Assembly: GCA_016717305.1 (NCBI GenBank) | Contig: JADKFY010000038.1 | Location: forward strand, 1 to 23,044 | Origin: Flavobacteriales bacterium | GTDB taxonomy: Bacteria > Bacteroidota > Bacteroidia > Flavobacteriales_F > PHOS-HE28 | DNA length: 23,044 nt | Direction of reading: 5' to 3' | In this document: one piece after another, positions 15,702-21,517 of the stretch | Layout of the letters: the number at the start of each line of letters is the position of its first letter | Position numbering within the stretch: the stretch's first letter is position 1 | The notes under the pieces: generated by a model | Told to the model about the DNA's origin: nothing | Seen by the model: the letters and a program-made list of their open reading frames with translations, nothing else | The model's database searches: none | Program-made: the position numbers and the translations under genes

Positions 15702-16742
15702 ATGGAGCAGGTGAAGGGTGATGGGATGCGAAGTGTTGTGATCTGGTTAGTGACCGGTTGCATATTGATCGCGTGCATGGTGGCGATCGGTGGGATTACC
15801 CGACTTACAGATAGTGGCCTGAGCATTACCGAATGGAAACCGATCATGGGCGCACTACCGCCCATGGATGCCGCCGAATGGGACGAAGCGTTTACCAAGT
15901 ACAAGCAGATCCCGGAATACAGGCTCACCAATCCGGACATGGACCTAGCGGGCTTCAAGCGGATCTTTTTCTGGGAGTACTTGCACCGCAATTGGGGCCG
16001 AATGATGGGCCTAGTGTTCTTTATTCCCTTCGTTTTGTTCTGGCGGAAGGGTTTCCTGAACGGCTGGTTGAAGACGCGTTCCATTTCGATCCTTATTGGA
16101 GGCGGGCTCGTGGGTGCGCTCGGTTGGTTCATGGTGGCGAGTGGGTTGCAGGAACGTGTGGATGTGAGCCACTACCGATTGGCGATCCACCTCTGCGCGG
16201 CCTTTAGTGTGTATGCACTGGTCCTTTGGACTGTTTTCGATCTGCGCAACGGCCGTGGGACTTTGCGCGGCGACGGAACAGCTCCCGCAAAGTGGTCCAG
16301 GTGGTTGCTGGTCATATTGGTGCTTCAGATCATCTGGGGCGCGTTCACCGCCGGGTTGGATGCGGGACACATCTATAACACGTGGCCATTGATGAACGGC
16401 GCCTTCATGCCTGAGAACGTGCGCGCCTTCGGCGATCTTGTAACAGACCTCTCCAACCACCGCGATGGCGTCCAATTCATTCACCGGAATTTCGCCTACG
16501 TGGTGGCAACTGGGTTCGTGGCATTCGCACTTGCCTTCAGGAAAGAGCCGCCTATGCAGGATATTTGGTACTGGCTAGTTATCGCTGTGCTCCTGCAGTT
16601 CCTGTTGGGTGTGGCCACCTTGTTAATGAACGTGCCGATCACTGTTGGGGTGTTGCATCAGCTTGGCGCACTTGCCTTGCTCTCCTTACTGCTGAAGGTG
16701 CTGCACGCTACGGGTCGAATGATCACTCCCAACGCAGCGTAG
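15702..16742 (+). CDS. ctaA: Heme A synthase (COX15/CtaA family)
   Basis: This inner-membrane enzyme of 346 residues oxidises the C8 methyl group of heme O to give heme A for aa3-type cytochrome oxidase. It has two four-helix halves. Visible markers: GGITRLTDSGLSITEWKP after the first helix (the COX15 signature), EYLHRNWGRMMG (conserved Glu and His), VDVSHYRLAIHL, and in the second half FIHRNFAYVV and VLHQLGALAL, which supply the conserved His residues for heme ligation. The loop with PPMDAAEWDEAFTKYK and PEY is as in bacterial and mitochondrial type COX15. Length is normal. Its 3' end overlaps the 3' end of gldD by 20 bp on the opposite strand. Confidence 0.95.
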   Translation: MEQVKGDGMRSVVIWLVTGCILIACMVAIGGITRLTDSGLSITEWKPIMGALPPMDAAEWDEAFTKYKQIPEYRLTNPDMDLAGFKRIFFWEYLHRNWGRMMGLVFFIPFVLFWRKGFLNGWLKTRSISILIGGGLVGALGWFMVASGLQERVDVSHYRLAIHLCAAFSVYALVLWTVFDLRNGRGTLRGDGTAPAKWSRWLLVILVLQIIWGAFTAGLDAGHIYNTWPLMNGAFMPENVRAFGDLVTDLSNHRDGVQFIHRNFAYVVATGFVAFALAFRKEPPMQDIWYWLVIAVLLQFLLGVATLLMNVPITVGVLHQLGALALLSLLLKVLHATGRMITPNAA

Positions 16743-17409
16743 AGGCCATGTGCCGCATGTCCGATCGGATCCGATCTGTTACCGGTGCCAAGGAGTCCGC
16801 GTTAGGGCGTGCATCGAAGTACAACGCACCATACAGGAAATTTTCCGTGCTATCGGTGAAGTAGAACACCAGTGGACTGGCGACATCGCCCTCCACGTTG
16901 AACACGGTCCCAAATACACGAACACTATCGCGCAGCATACGTTCGCTCCCGATCTTTACTGCCTTGGTCTGGTGCGTGCTTTTGAACATGTGCGCATCAT
17001 TGATCAGTTGTTCAAGCTGATCCCCAACGGGAGACCATGTCAAGTGCACCGTGGCCCGTTGGCCGGGGAAGCGCACATCGAACCAACGCGCTGCATCATG
17101 TGGCTTTCGCCTAGCTACTCTGGAATAAGTAGGGAACTCAGCAGAGAACGTGGCGCTGTCCGTCCAACGTTCGTAGCTCTCTGCGGGTAGGTCCAAGCGT
17201 AGGTAACCATGCGGCTTCGGAATGGGATCGTTGCTGCAACCATTTGCGAGCAGAAGCAGGAGTACGAGGCAGGAGGCAGATCGCAGGAGCAGGAGGCAGG
17301 TTGCAGAAGCAAGAGGCAATCCGGATCTCGTTTGCCACCTGCCGGCTGCTAACTTCCGTTTGCCACCTGCCACCTGCCTACTGCCTACTGCCAATTCACT
17401 TCGCTTCAT
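16723..17409 (-). CDS. gldD: Gliding motility lipoprotein GldD
   Basis: GldD is an envelope lipoprotein required for gliding and linked to T9SS function in Flavobacterium. The mature part starts at Cys58 (lipobox ANGC) and continues with IPKPHGYLRLDLP, the GldD hallmark 'PKP-x-GY-x-R-x-x-x-P', then WFDVRFPGQRATVHLTW and a C-terminal SDMRHMASTLRWE. The N-terminus is odd: 57 residues precede the Cys, where about 18-20 are usual. This stretch (about 17240-17397) is encoded by heptanucleotide-type repeats, and the hydrophobic core of the signal (CLLLLRSASCLVLLLLL) comes directly from them. The ATG at 17409 overlaps the gldE stop by 14 nt. No closer ATG exists, so initiation is either there or at a TTG around codon 31. 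Confidence 0.88.
   Translation of the reverse strand: MKRSELAVGSRQVAGGKRKLAAGRWQTRSGLPLASATCLLLLRSASCLVLLLLLANGCSNDPIPKPHGYLRLDLPAESYERWTDSATFSAEFPTYSRVARRKPHDAARWFDVRFPGQRATVHLTWSPVGDQLEQLINDAHMFKSTHQTKAVKIGSERMLRDSVRVFGTVFNVEGDVASPLVFYFTDSTENFLYGALYFDARPNADSLAPVTDRIRSDMRHMASTLRWE
17251..17392. repeat. Heptanucleotide GGCAGNN/CTGCCNN repeat array at the start of gldD
   Basis: Two repeat blocks are complementary to each other. Block B holds five contiguous 7-nt units at 17358-17392; on the minus strand they read GGCAGTA, GGCAGTA, GGCAGGT, GGCAGGT, GGCAAAC. A 15-bp segment, CGTTTGCCACCTGCC, occurs at both 17329-17343 and 17357-17371, 28 nt (four heptads) apart. Block A (about 17253-17319) has CAGGAGGCAG at 17270-17279 and 17290-17299 plus degenerate copies. 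A transcript from either strand could fold blocks A and B together through GGCAG/CTGCC pairing. The whole array is inside the gldD reading frame. Similar GGCAGT-type intergenic repeats occur in Bacteroidota genomes as far as I recall; this was not checked. Confidence 0.85.
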
Positions 17410-18724
17410 CGCGCATGATCACTTTCACCCTACGGACACGCTTATTGTCCGAGCCTTCGACCACGAAGCTGAAGTTCCGTAATTCGATCCGCTCCCCTTT
17501 CTTCGGGATGCGACCCGTGAGTTCCAGTACAAACCCACCCAAGGTGCCACTATCACCCTTGTTCTCCTCGAACAGCTCGCCATCGATCCCAAGCACGCGG
17601 TAGAGATCCGTCAATGCCGTTTTGCCTTCGAAGACCCATGTGTTATCGTCCAGCTTGCTGTACAACAGGTCCTCGTCGTCGTATTCGTCCGTGATGTCGC
17701 CTACGATCTCTTCGATCACATCCTCCAAGGTGATGATGCCGCTGGTCCCGCCATATTCATCCACCACCACGGCAAGGTGTACCTTCTCTTTTTGGAATTC
17801 CTTCAGCAGGTCGTCCAGCTTCTTTCCCTCCGGAACGAAATACGGTTCGCGCAGGATCGTGTGCCAGTCGAATTCGGCCTTGTCCATGTGCGGCACGAGG
17901 TCTTTGATGTAAAGGATGCCGATCACACGGTCGGGGGTGGTATCGAACACCGGTACCCGAGAAAAGCCAGCTTCCACAATGACGCCAAGCAATTTAGGGA
18001 AGTCCGTGTCCTTGTTGAACGCGATCATCTCCGTACGTGGTCGCATCACCTGCCGCACCTCGAAGTTGCCGAATTTCACAATGCCACGAAGGATCCGTTG
18101 CTCCTCGGCCGAAGTACTCGAATCATTTGTCAGGTCCAATGCATGGCCCAGCGCATCCACCGAAATGTTCTGCGAACTGCGCTGCTTGTAACGCTTCTCT
18201 ATAAAGGTGGTGCTTCTTACCAACGTTTCACTGATCGGCTTGAACAGGAAGCGCATCACCCAGATCGGACCTGAAAGGAATTGCGCCACACGAACCGGAT
18301 CGCTCGCGGCATAGACCTTGGGCACCACTTCGCCAACGAGCAAAAGCACGAAAGTGACCGCGATCACCTGGATCGCGAATACGGTCCATGCCGTCATCTG
18401 GGTGAGGTCGAAAATATCGGCGACAGCAACGGTGGAAAGGATCACGATCCCCACGTTCACGAAATTGTTCGCGATCAATATCGTGGCCAACAAACGACGC
18501 GGTTTCGAGAGCAGGTCCAATACCAACTTCCCCTTGCTACCACCCCGTTCTTGGATGTCGCGCAGATGTGTAGGCGAAAGCGAAAAGAGCGCTACCTCAC
18601 TGGCGCTCATGGCGGCAGAGATCACCAGAAGAATGCCAATGACCAACAAGACCACGGCGGTACTTGGTTCAAACGGCCGCAAGTACAAGACCAGCGGCAA
18701 AAGATCTGTCAAGCCTGGCCTCAA
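17396..18724 (-). CDS. gldE: Gliding motility-associated protein GldE (CNNM/CBS/CorC-HlyC family)
   Basis: This 442-residue membrane protein is related to the HlyC/CorC (DUF21) family. An N-terminal CNNM region with about four membrane segments spans about 20-165, including SAAMSASEVALFSLSP (family hallmark 'SEVALFSLS'), ANNFVNVGIVIL and VGEVVPKVYA. A CBS pair spans about 200-325 (VMRPRTEMIAFN, VPVFDTTPDRVIGILYIKDL, VVDEYGGTSGIITLEDVIEEIVGDI). A C-terminal CorC_HlyC domain spans about 345-440. In Flavobacterium, GldE can compensate partly for GldD defects. The start is a TTG at 18724 that overlaps the ssb TGA, so translation is probably coupled to ssb; no ATG lies nearby upstream. The gene runs 14 nt into gldD. 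Confidence 0.92.
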   Translation of the reverse strand: MRPGLTDLLPLVLYLRPFEPSTAVVLLVIGILLVISAAMSASEVALFSLSPTHLRDIQERGGSKGKLVLDLLSKPRRLLATILIANNFVNVGIVILSTVAVADIFDLTQMTAWTVFAIQVIAVTFVLLLVGEVVPKVYAASDPVRVAQFLSGPIWVMRFLFKPISETLVRSTTFIEKRYKQRSSQNISVDALGHALDLTNDSSTSAEEQRILRGIVKFGNFEVRQVMRPRTEMIAFNKDTDFPKLLGVIVEAGFSRVPVFDTTPDRVIGILYIKDLVPHMDKAEFDWHTILREPYFVPEGKKLDDLLKEFQKEKVHLAVVVDEYGGTSGIITLEDVIEEIVGDITDEYDDEDLLYSKLDDNTWVFEGKTALTDLYRVLGIDGELFEENKGDSGTLGGFVLELTGRIPKKGERIELRNFSFVVEGSDNKRVRRVKVIMRDEAK

Positions 18725-19185
18725 AATGGAAGGTCGTCCACCTCGTCATCGGAGGGTGGCTCACTTACCGGTACGGACGAGGTATTTGCCTTTGGCGCGT
18801 TCGCTGCGGGGGCGGAAGCTTGGGCAGGGCGCTGTCCACCATCAGTGGTAGTAGGCCGGTCCAGCAAGCTCATCTCATCGGTGACGATCTCCGTTATGTA
18901 GCGCGTTTGGCCGTCCTTATCCTGGTATTGCCTGCTGCGCAATTTGCCTTCGATGTACACTTTGCTGCCCTTGTGCAGGTACTTTTCTGCCGTTTTCGCA
19001 TGCCAACGCCAAGCCACCACGCGGTGCCATTCAGTGACCTCCCTTCGCTCGCCGGTTTGTTTGTCCTTGAAGTATTCGGTCGTCGCCATGTTGAAGTTGG
19101 CAACGGTGACATCGTTCTGCAAATGCCGTATTTCGGGATCGGCACCGAGATTGCCGATCAAGATCACTTTGTTAACGCCGGACAT
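18721..19185 (-). CDS. ssb: Single-stranded DNA-binding protein
   Basis: SSB coats single-stranded DNA in replication, recombination and repair. The 154-residue protein has an OB fold at about 1-107 (NKVILIGNLGADPEIR, TEWHRVVAWRWHAKTAEKYLHKGSKVYIEGKLRSRQY, ITEIVTDEMSLL). A disordered Gln/Pro/Ala/Ser linker follows, then the acidic tail DDEVDDLPF that docks partner proteins. Length and layout are typical. It lies 75 bp downstream of mutY and runs into gldE with a 3-nt stop/start overlap. A promoter-like box in the mutY-ssb gap suggests it can also be transcribed separately. Confidence 0.97.
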   Translation of the reverse strand: MSGVNKVILIGNLGADPEIRHLQNDVTVANFNMATTEYFKDKQTGERREVTEWHRVVAWRWHAKTAEKYLHKGSKVYIEGKLRSRQYQDKDGQTRYITEIVTDEMSLLDRPTTTDGGQRPAQASAPAANAPKANTSSVPVSEPPSDDEVDDLPF

Positions 19186-19205
19186 GGTTCAATTGAATAG
19201 GAGGA

Positions 19206-19213
19206 CGAAGATA
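19206..19213 (-). promoter_or_regulatory. Possible -7 box for ssb
   Basis: TATCTTCG on the minus strand (identical to the HU gene box) lies 20 nt before the ssb ATG at 19185. No -33 TTG is visible at the usual spacing. Confidence 0.4.
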
Positions 19214-19260
19214 GCAGTTGTGAAAGAGCGTGATGGTTGAACGCGTGATCAGCGACCACC

Positions 19261-20316
19261 TTACTTGGTGTGTTCATCTTCCAAATACCGTGCGATCAAA
19301 CGGGGTAAGGCATATTCATCCACTGCAGCCAGCGGTGCTCGGATCCACTCCAGTGGCCGCTTGAACTTCTTCGGTGGTACGCAGCTCCAAAATGTGCCCT
19401 GTATCACTTGGTGGCTAAGTACGTGCTTCACCGGACCGATCTTCTCACCAATTGTCCACCCTGGTCCGAATTCGTTCTCAATTGAAGATACCATGGACTT
19501 ATGGCCAAGCGAGCGCGTGCTTTCGATCAATGGAAATTCGTACAGACCTTGCCAAATGTCCTTCCCGTTGCGCTTCTGAAGGGTTCGACCTTGGTTCGAT
19601 GTGATGTCCAAGTAATTGAAATAGCGCACACGGCTTTTGGTCTTTCCGGACTTATAGGGCAATTCTTGGATACGCCCGGTCTTCAAGGCGATACACTTGC
19701 CCAGTAGCGGACATTGATCACACAGTGGTTTCTTCGGCGTACAAACCGTCGCACCCAACTCCATCACCGCTTGGTTATGGTCGCCTGGGTGATACGGGTC
19801 CATCAACGTAGCGGCCAATGCCCGGAATTCCTTCCGCCCGGCGGTGCTGTCGATCGGGGTAGCGATCCCGAAAACGCGGGACAATACCCGGTACACGTTG
19901 CCGTCCACGACAGGTTCGACCAGGTTGAAGGAAATAGAGCCGATCGCCGCCGCGGTGTATTCGCCCACACCCTTCAAACCGAGCAAAGCCTCGTATTCTC
20001 GTGGGAAATGCCCGCCATGCTCGTCCATCACTTGTTGGGCGGCTGTCCGCAAGTTCCGTGCTCGGCTGTAATAGCCCAACCCCTGCCATAGGCGGAGGAC
20101 CGCGGCTTCGGGTGCAGCGGCCAAGTCAGCTACGGTAGGATACCGCTCCACGAACCGTTCCCAGTAGGCCAAGCCCTGGTCCACCCGGGTTTGCTGCAGG
20201 ATCACTTCACTAAGCCAGATCTTGTACGGATCTGTAGTGCTGCGCCAAGGCAAAGCCCGGTGGTTCTCCCGGTACCAATTGAGCAGGTTGCGACTGAACC
20301 ACGGACTTTCTGGCAT
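19261..20316 (-). CDS. mutY: A/G-specific adenine glycosylase MutY
   Basis: MutY removes adenine mispaired with 8-oxoguanine. In the 351-residue protein, WLSEVILQQTRVDQG carries the catalytic Glu, the helix-hairpin-helix is LLGLKGVGEYTAAAIG, and VDGNVYRVLSR contains the catalytic Asp. The [4Fe-4S] cluster ligands are CTPKKPLCDQCPLLGKC (C-x6-C-x2-C-x5-C). The C-terminal third is the Nudix-like 8-oxoG recognition domain (KDIWQGLYEFPLIE; KHVLSHQVIQGTFW). I chose the ATG at 20316 because a GATCTTTG box lies 7 nt upstream; the in-frame start at 20358 would add 14 residues unlike the family N-terminus. It is first in mutY-ssb-gldE-gldD and divergent from HU. Confidence 0.96.
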   Translation of the reverse strand: MPESPWFSRNLLNWYRENHRALPWRSTTDPYKIWLSEVILQQTRVDQGLAYWERFVERYPTVADLAAAPEAAVLRLWQGLGYYSRARNLRTAAQQVMDEHGGHFPREYEALLGLKGVGEYTAAAIGSISFNLVEPVVDGNVYRVLSRVFGIATPIDSTAGRKEFRALAATLMDPYHPGDHNQAVMELGATVCTPKKPLCDQCPLLGKCIALKTGRIQELPYKSGKTKSRVRYFNYLDITSNQGRTLQKRNGKDIWQGLYEFPLIESTRSLGHKSMVSSIENEFGPGWTIGEKIGPVKHVLSHQVIQGTFWSCVPPKKFKRPLEWIRAPLAAVDEYALPRLIARYLEDEHTK

Positions 20317-20323
20317 TTGGACG

Positions 20324-20331
20324 CAAAGATC
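20324..20331 (-). promoter_or_regulatory. Possible -7 box for mutY
   Basis: GATCTTTG on the minus strand matches TAnnTTTG except the first base and ends 7 nt before the ATG at 20316, which supports that start over 20358. No clear -33 element. Confidence 0.35.
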
Positions 20332-20464
20332 GGTAAGGGTGTCTGTCCCATTCCTCATAAAGGAACCGTGAATGGACTTGAGTGGGGAGGATCAATTCAC
20401 GTCCATTTCCGTTCATTCCCGGTTCCTTGCCTCTTAAGGAGAAATGAGAGCCACAAAAGATCGG

Positions 20465-20494
20465 TTGCCGTTCCAACAAGATCGGCTATCTTCG
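20465..20494 (+). promoter_or_regulatory. Promoter candidate for the HU gene operon
   Basis: TTG at 20465-20467 and TATCTTCG at 20487-20494 are separated by 19 nt, matching the Bacteroidota TTG-N19-TAnnTTTG layout with one mismatch. The ATG at 20517 follows after 22 nt. It probably drives HU, the TPR gene, the mS38-like gene and the RNase gene. Confidence 0.5.
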
Positions 20495-20516
20495 CGGCCC
20501 CAAACCAAAGTAGGGT

Positions 20517-20807
20517 ATGACGAAGGCAGAGTTGGTCAGCATCATTGCAAAGCGGACCGGTGTGGAACGCCAAGTGGTCTTGACCACGGTGGAGGCGTTC
20601 ATGGAAGAGGTGAAGATCAGCCTCGAAAAAGGAGAGAATGTCCACCTGCGTGGGTTTGGGAGCTTCGTGGTGAAGCACAGGGCACAGAAGACCGGAAGGA
20701 TCCTGGCCCGTAACACCACCATTATCATACCGGCGCACGATGTGCCGGCGTTCAAACCTGCCGACACGTTCGTCGATAAGGTGAAGAACAGGACCAAGAC
20801 GGCCTAA
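20517..20807 (+). CDS. HU/IHF-family DNA-binding protein
   Basis: This 96-residue nucleoid protein bends DNA as a dimer. It has an N-terminal helical body (MTKAELVSIIAKRTGVERQ and VEAFMEEVKISLEKGENVHLRGFGSF). The DNA-grasping arm contains HRAQKTGRILARNT, and the C-terminal PAFKPADTFVDKVK is the family signature. The short insertion-type arm with 'NTTIIIPAHDVPAFKP' is the Bacteroidota form of HU. Length is normal. A promoter-like pair lies directly upstream, and the TPR gene follows after 3 nt, so co-transcription is likely. Confidence 0.96.
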   Translation: MTKAELVSIIAKRTGVERQVVLTTVEAFMEEVKISLEKGENVHLRGFGSFVVKHRAQKTGRILARNTTIIIPAHDVPAFKPADTFVDKVKNRTKTA

Positions 20808-20810
20808 GCG

Positions 20811-21320
20811 ATGTGGGGCTTGAAGAAGCCGCAGTTGCTGGTCCTGCTCGGTGCGGTGGTAGTGACCGTTCTTTTGGTATTGGCGCCCCGGAAACCCACC
20901 GGGAAGGAAGTGGCCGTTAAGCCGATGGACCCAATGGAGGCACGTACTGCCGAAGCTGTGGCCTTGGTGAACGGCGATAACCCCATGCAAGGCATCATGC
21001 TGTTGCGCGGGATCCTCGAAGAGGACCCTGACAACGTGGATGCACATTGGCAACTGGGTCTTTTCTCTGTCCAAAGTGGACAGTACGACAAAGCTTTGGA
21101 ACGCTTCCGAAAAGTGATCGAACTGGACCCGGAGAATTTTCCCGATGCCTGGTTCTATCTAGGGCGCACATACGCGACGCTGGACAGCAATGACCAAGCG
21201 ATCGCCAGCCTGCTGAAGTACAAAACACTAACGCAGGACACGGCCATACTCCATGGAGTGGACCGTTTCCTGTTGGAATTGAATAACACTAAACAAGAAA
21301 GCACACATGCCGTGCGGTAA
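20811..21320 (+). CDS. Membrane-anchored tetratricopeptide repeat protein
   Basis: The 169-residue protein has an N-terminal membrane anchor (LLVLLGAVVVTVLLVLA, residues about 8-24) followed by about three TPR helices-turn-helix units (roughly 45-150). One unit contains NVDAHWQLGLFSVQSGQYDKALERF and the next FPDAWFYLGRTYATLDSNDQAI (W/Y..LG..Y....... A pattern). The domain is probably on the periplasmic face and mediates protein contacts; the partner is unknown. It starts 3 nt after HU and its last 14 nt overlap the start of the mS38-like gene. Confidence 0.85.
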   Translation: MWGLKKPQLLVLLGAVVVTVLLVLAPRKPTGKEVAVKPMDPMEARTAEAVALVNGDNPMQGIMLLRGILEEDPDNVDAHWQLGLFSVQSGQYDKALERFRKVIELDPENFPDAWFYLGRTYATLDSNDQAIASLLKYKTLTQDTAILHGVDRFLLELNNTKQESTHAVR

Positions 21321-21402
21321 GAAACGTAAACGACACAAGATGTCCACGCACAAGCGCAAAAAGCGCTTGCGGAAGAACAGGCACAAGAAGAAGGCCCGCT
21401 AG
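21307..21402 (+). CDS. Small basic COX24/mS38-like (AURKAIP1 domain) ribosome-associated protein
   Basis: A 31-residue protein, too short for usual ORF cut-offs, reads MPCGKKRKRHKMSTHKRKKR and continues to KNRHKKKAR. More than half of its residues are Lys, Arg or His. The 'GKKRKRHKMSTHKRKKR-(L/A)-RKNRHKKK' pattern is the one annotated in Bacteroidota as AURKAIP1/COX24 domain, the counterpart of mitochondrial small-subunit protein mS38, which sits near the decoding site. It is therefore likely a ribosomal protein. Its ATG lies 14 nt before the end of the TPR gene, in another frame, so coupled translation is likely. The RNase E/G gene follows after a 115-nt structured leader. Confidence 0.85.
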   Translation: MPCGKKRKRHKMSTHKRKKRLRKNRHKKKAR

Positions 21403-21423
21403 GTCTTTCTTCGCCTGAACTGA

Positions 21424-21467
21424 ATAGCGTGGCCCAAGGACGACCTGTCCTTGGTGCCATTCGCTAT
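21424..21467 (+). promoter_or_regulatory. Long hairpin in the leader of the RNase E/G gene
   Basis: The arms pair over 18 bp: ATAGCG (21424-21429) with CGCTAT (21462-21467), TGGC (21430-21433) with GCCA (21456-21459), and CCAAGGAC (21434-21441) with GTCCTTGG (21447-21454), around loop GACCT. Only a TT and a single T are bulged, both on the 3' side. No T-tract follows, so it is not a terminator. It lies 22 nt after the mS38-like stop and 51 nt before the GTG start. Confidence 0.75.
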
Positions 21468-21475
21468 ATCCTAAG

Positions 21476-21490
21476 GTGCCGTAGCGGCAC
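21476..21490 (+). promoter_or_regulatory. Second hairpin in the leader of the RNase E/G gene
   Basis: GTGCCG (21476-21481) and CGGCAC (21485-21490) form a perfect 6-bp stem with loop TAG. Its GGCAC arm could instead pair with the GTGCC of the first hairpin (21454-21458), so the two structures might compete. Confidence 0.55.
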
Positions 21491-21517
21491 TCCAGCTTCC
21501 ATGCACAAGACACGCTC

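Noticed and set aside
17251..17392. CRISPR array
   Set aside because: The units are 7 nt, directly adjacent and degenerate, with no spacers of 25-40 nt and no cas genes.
21424..21467. Intrinsic terminator after the mS38-like gene
   Set aside because: The hairpin is strong but is followed by ATCCTAAGG, with no T-tract.
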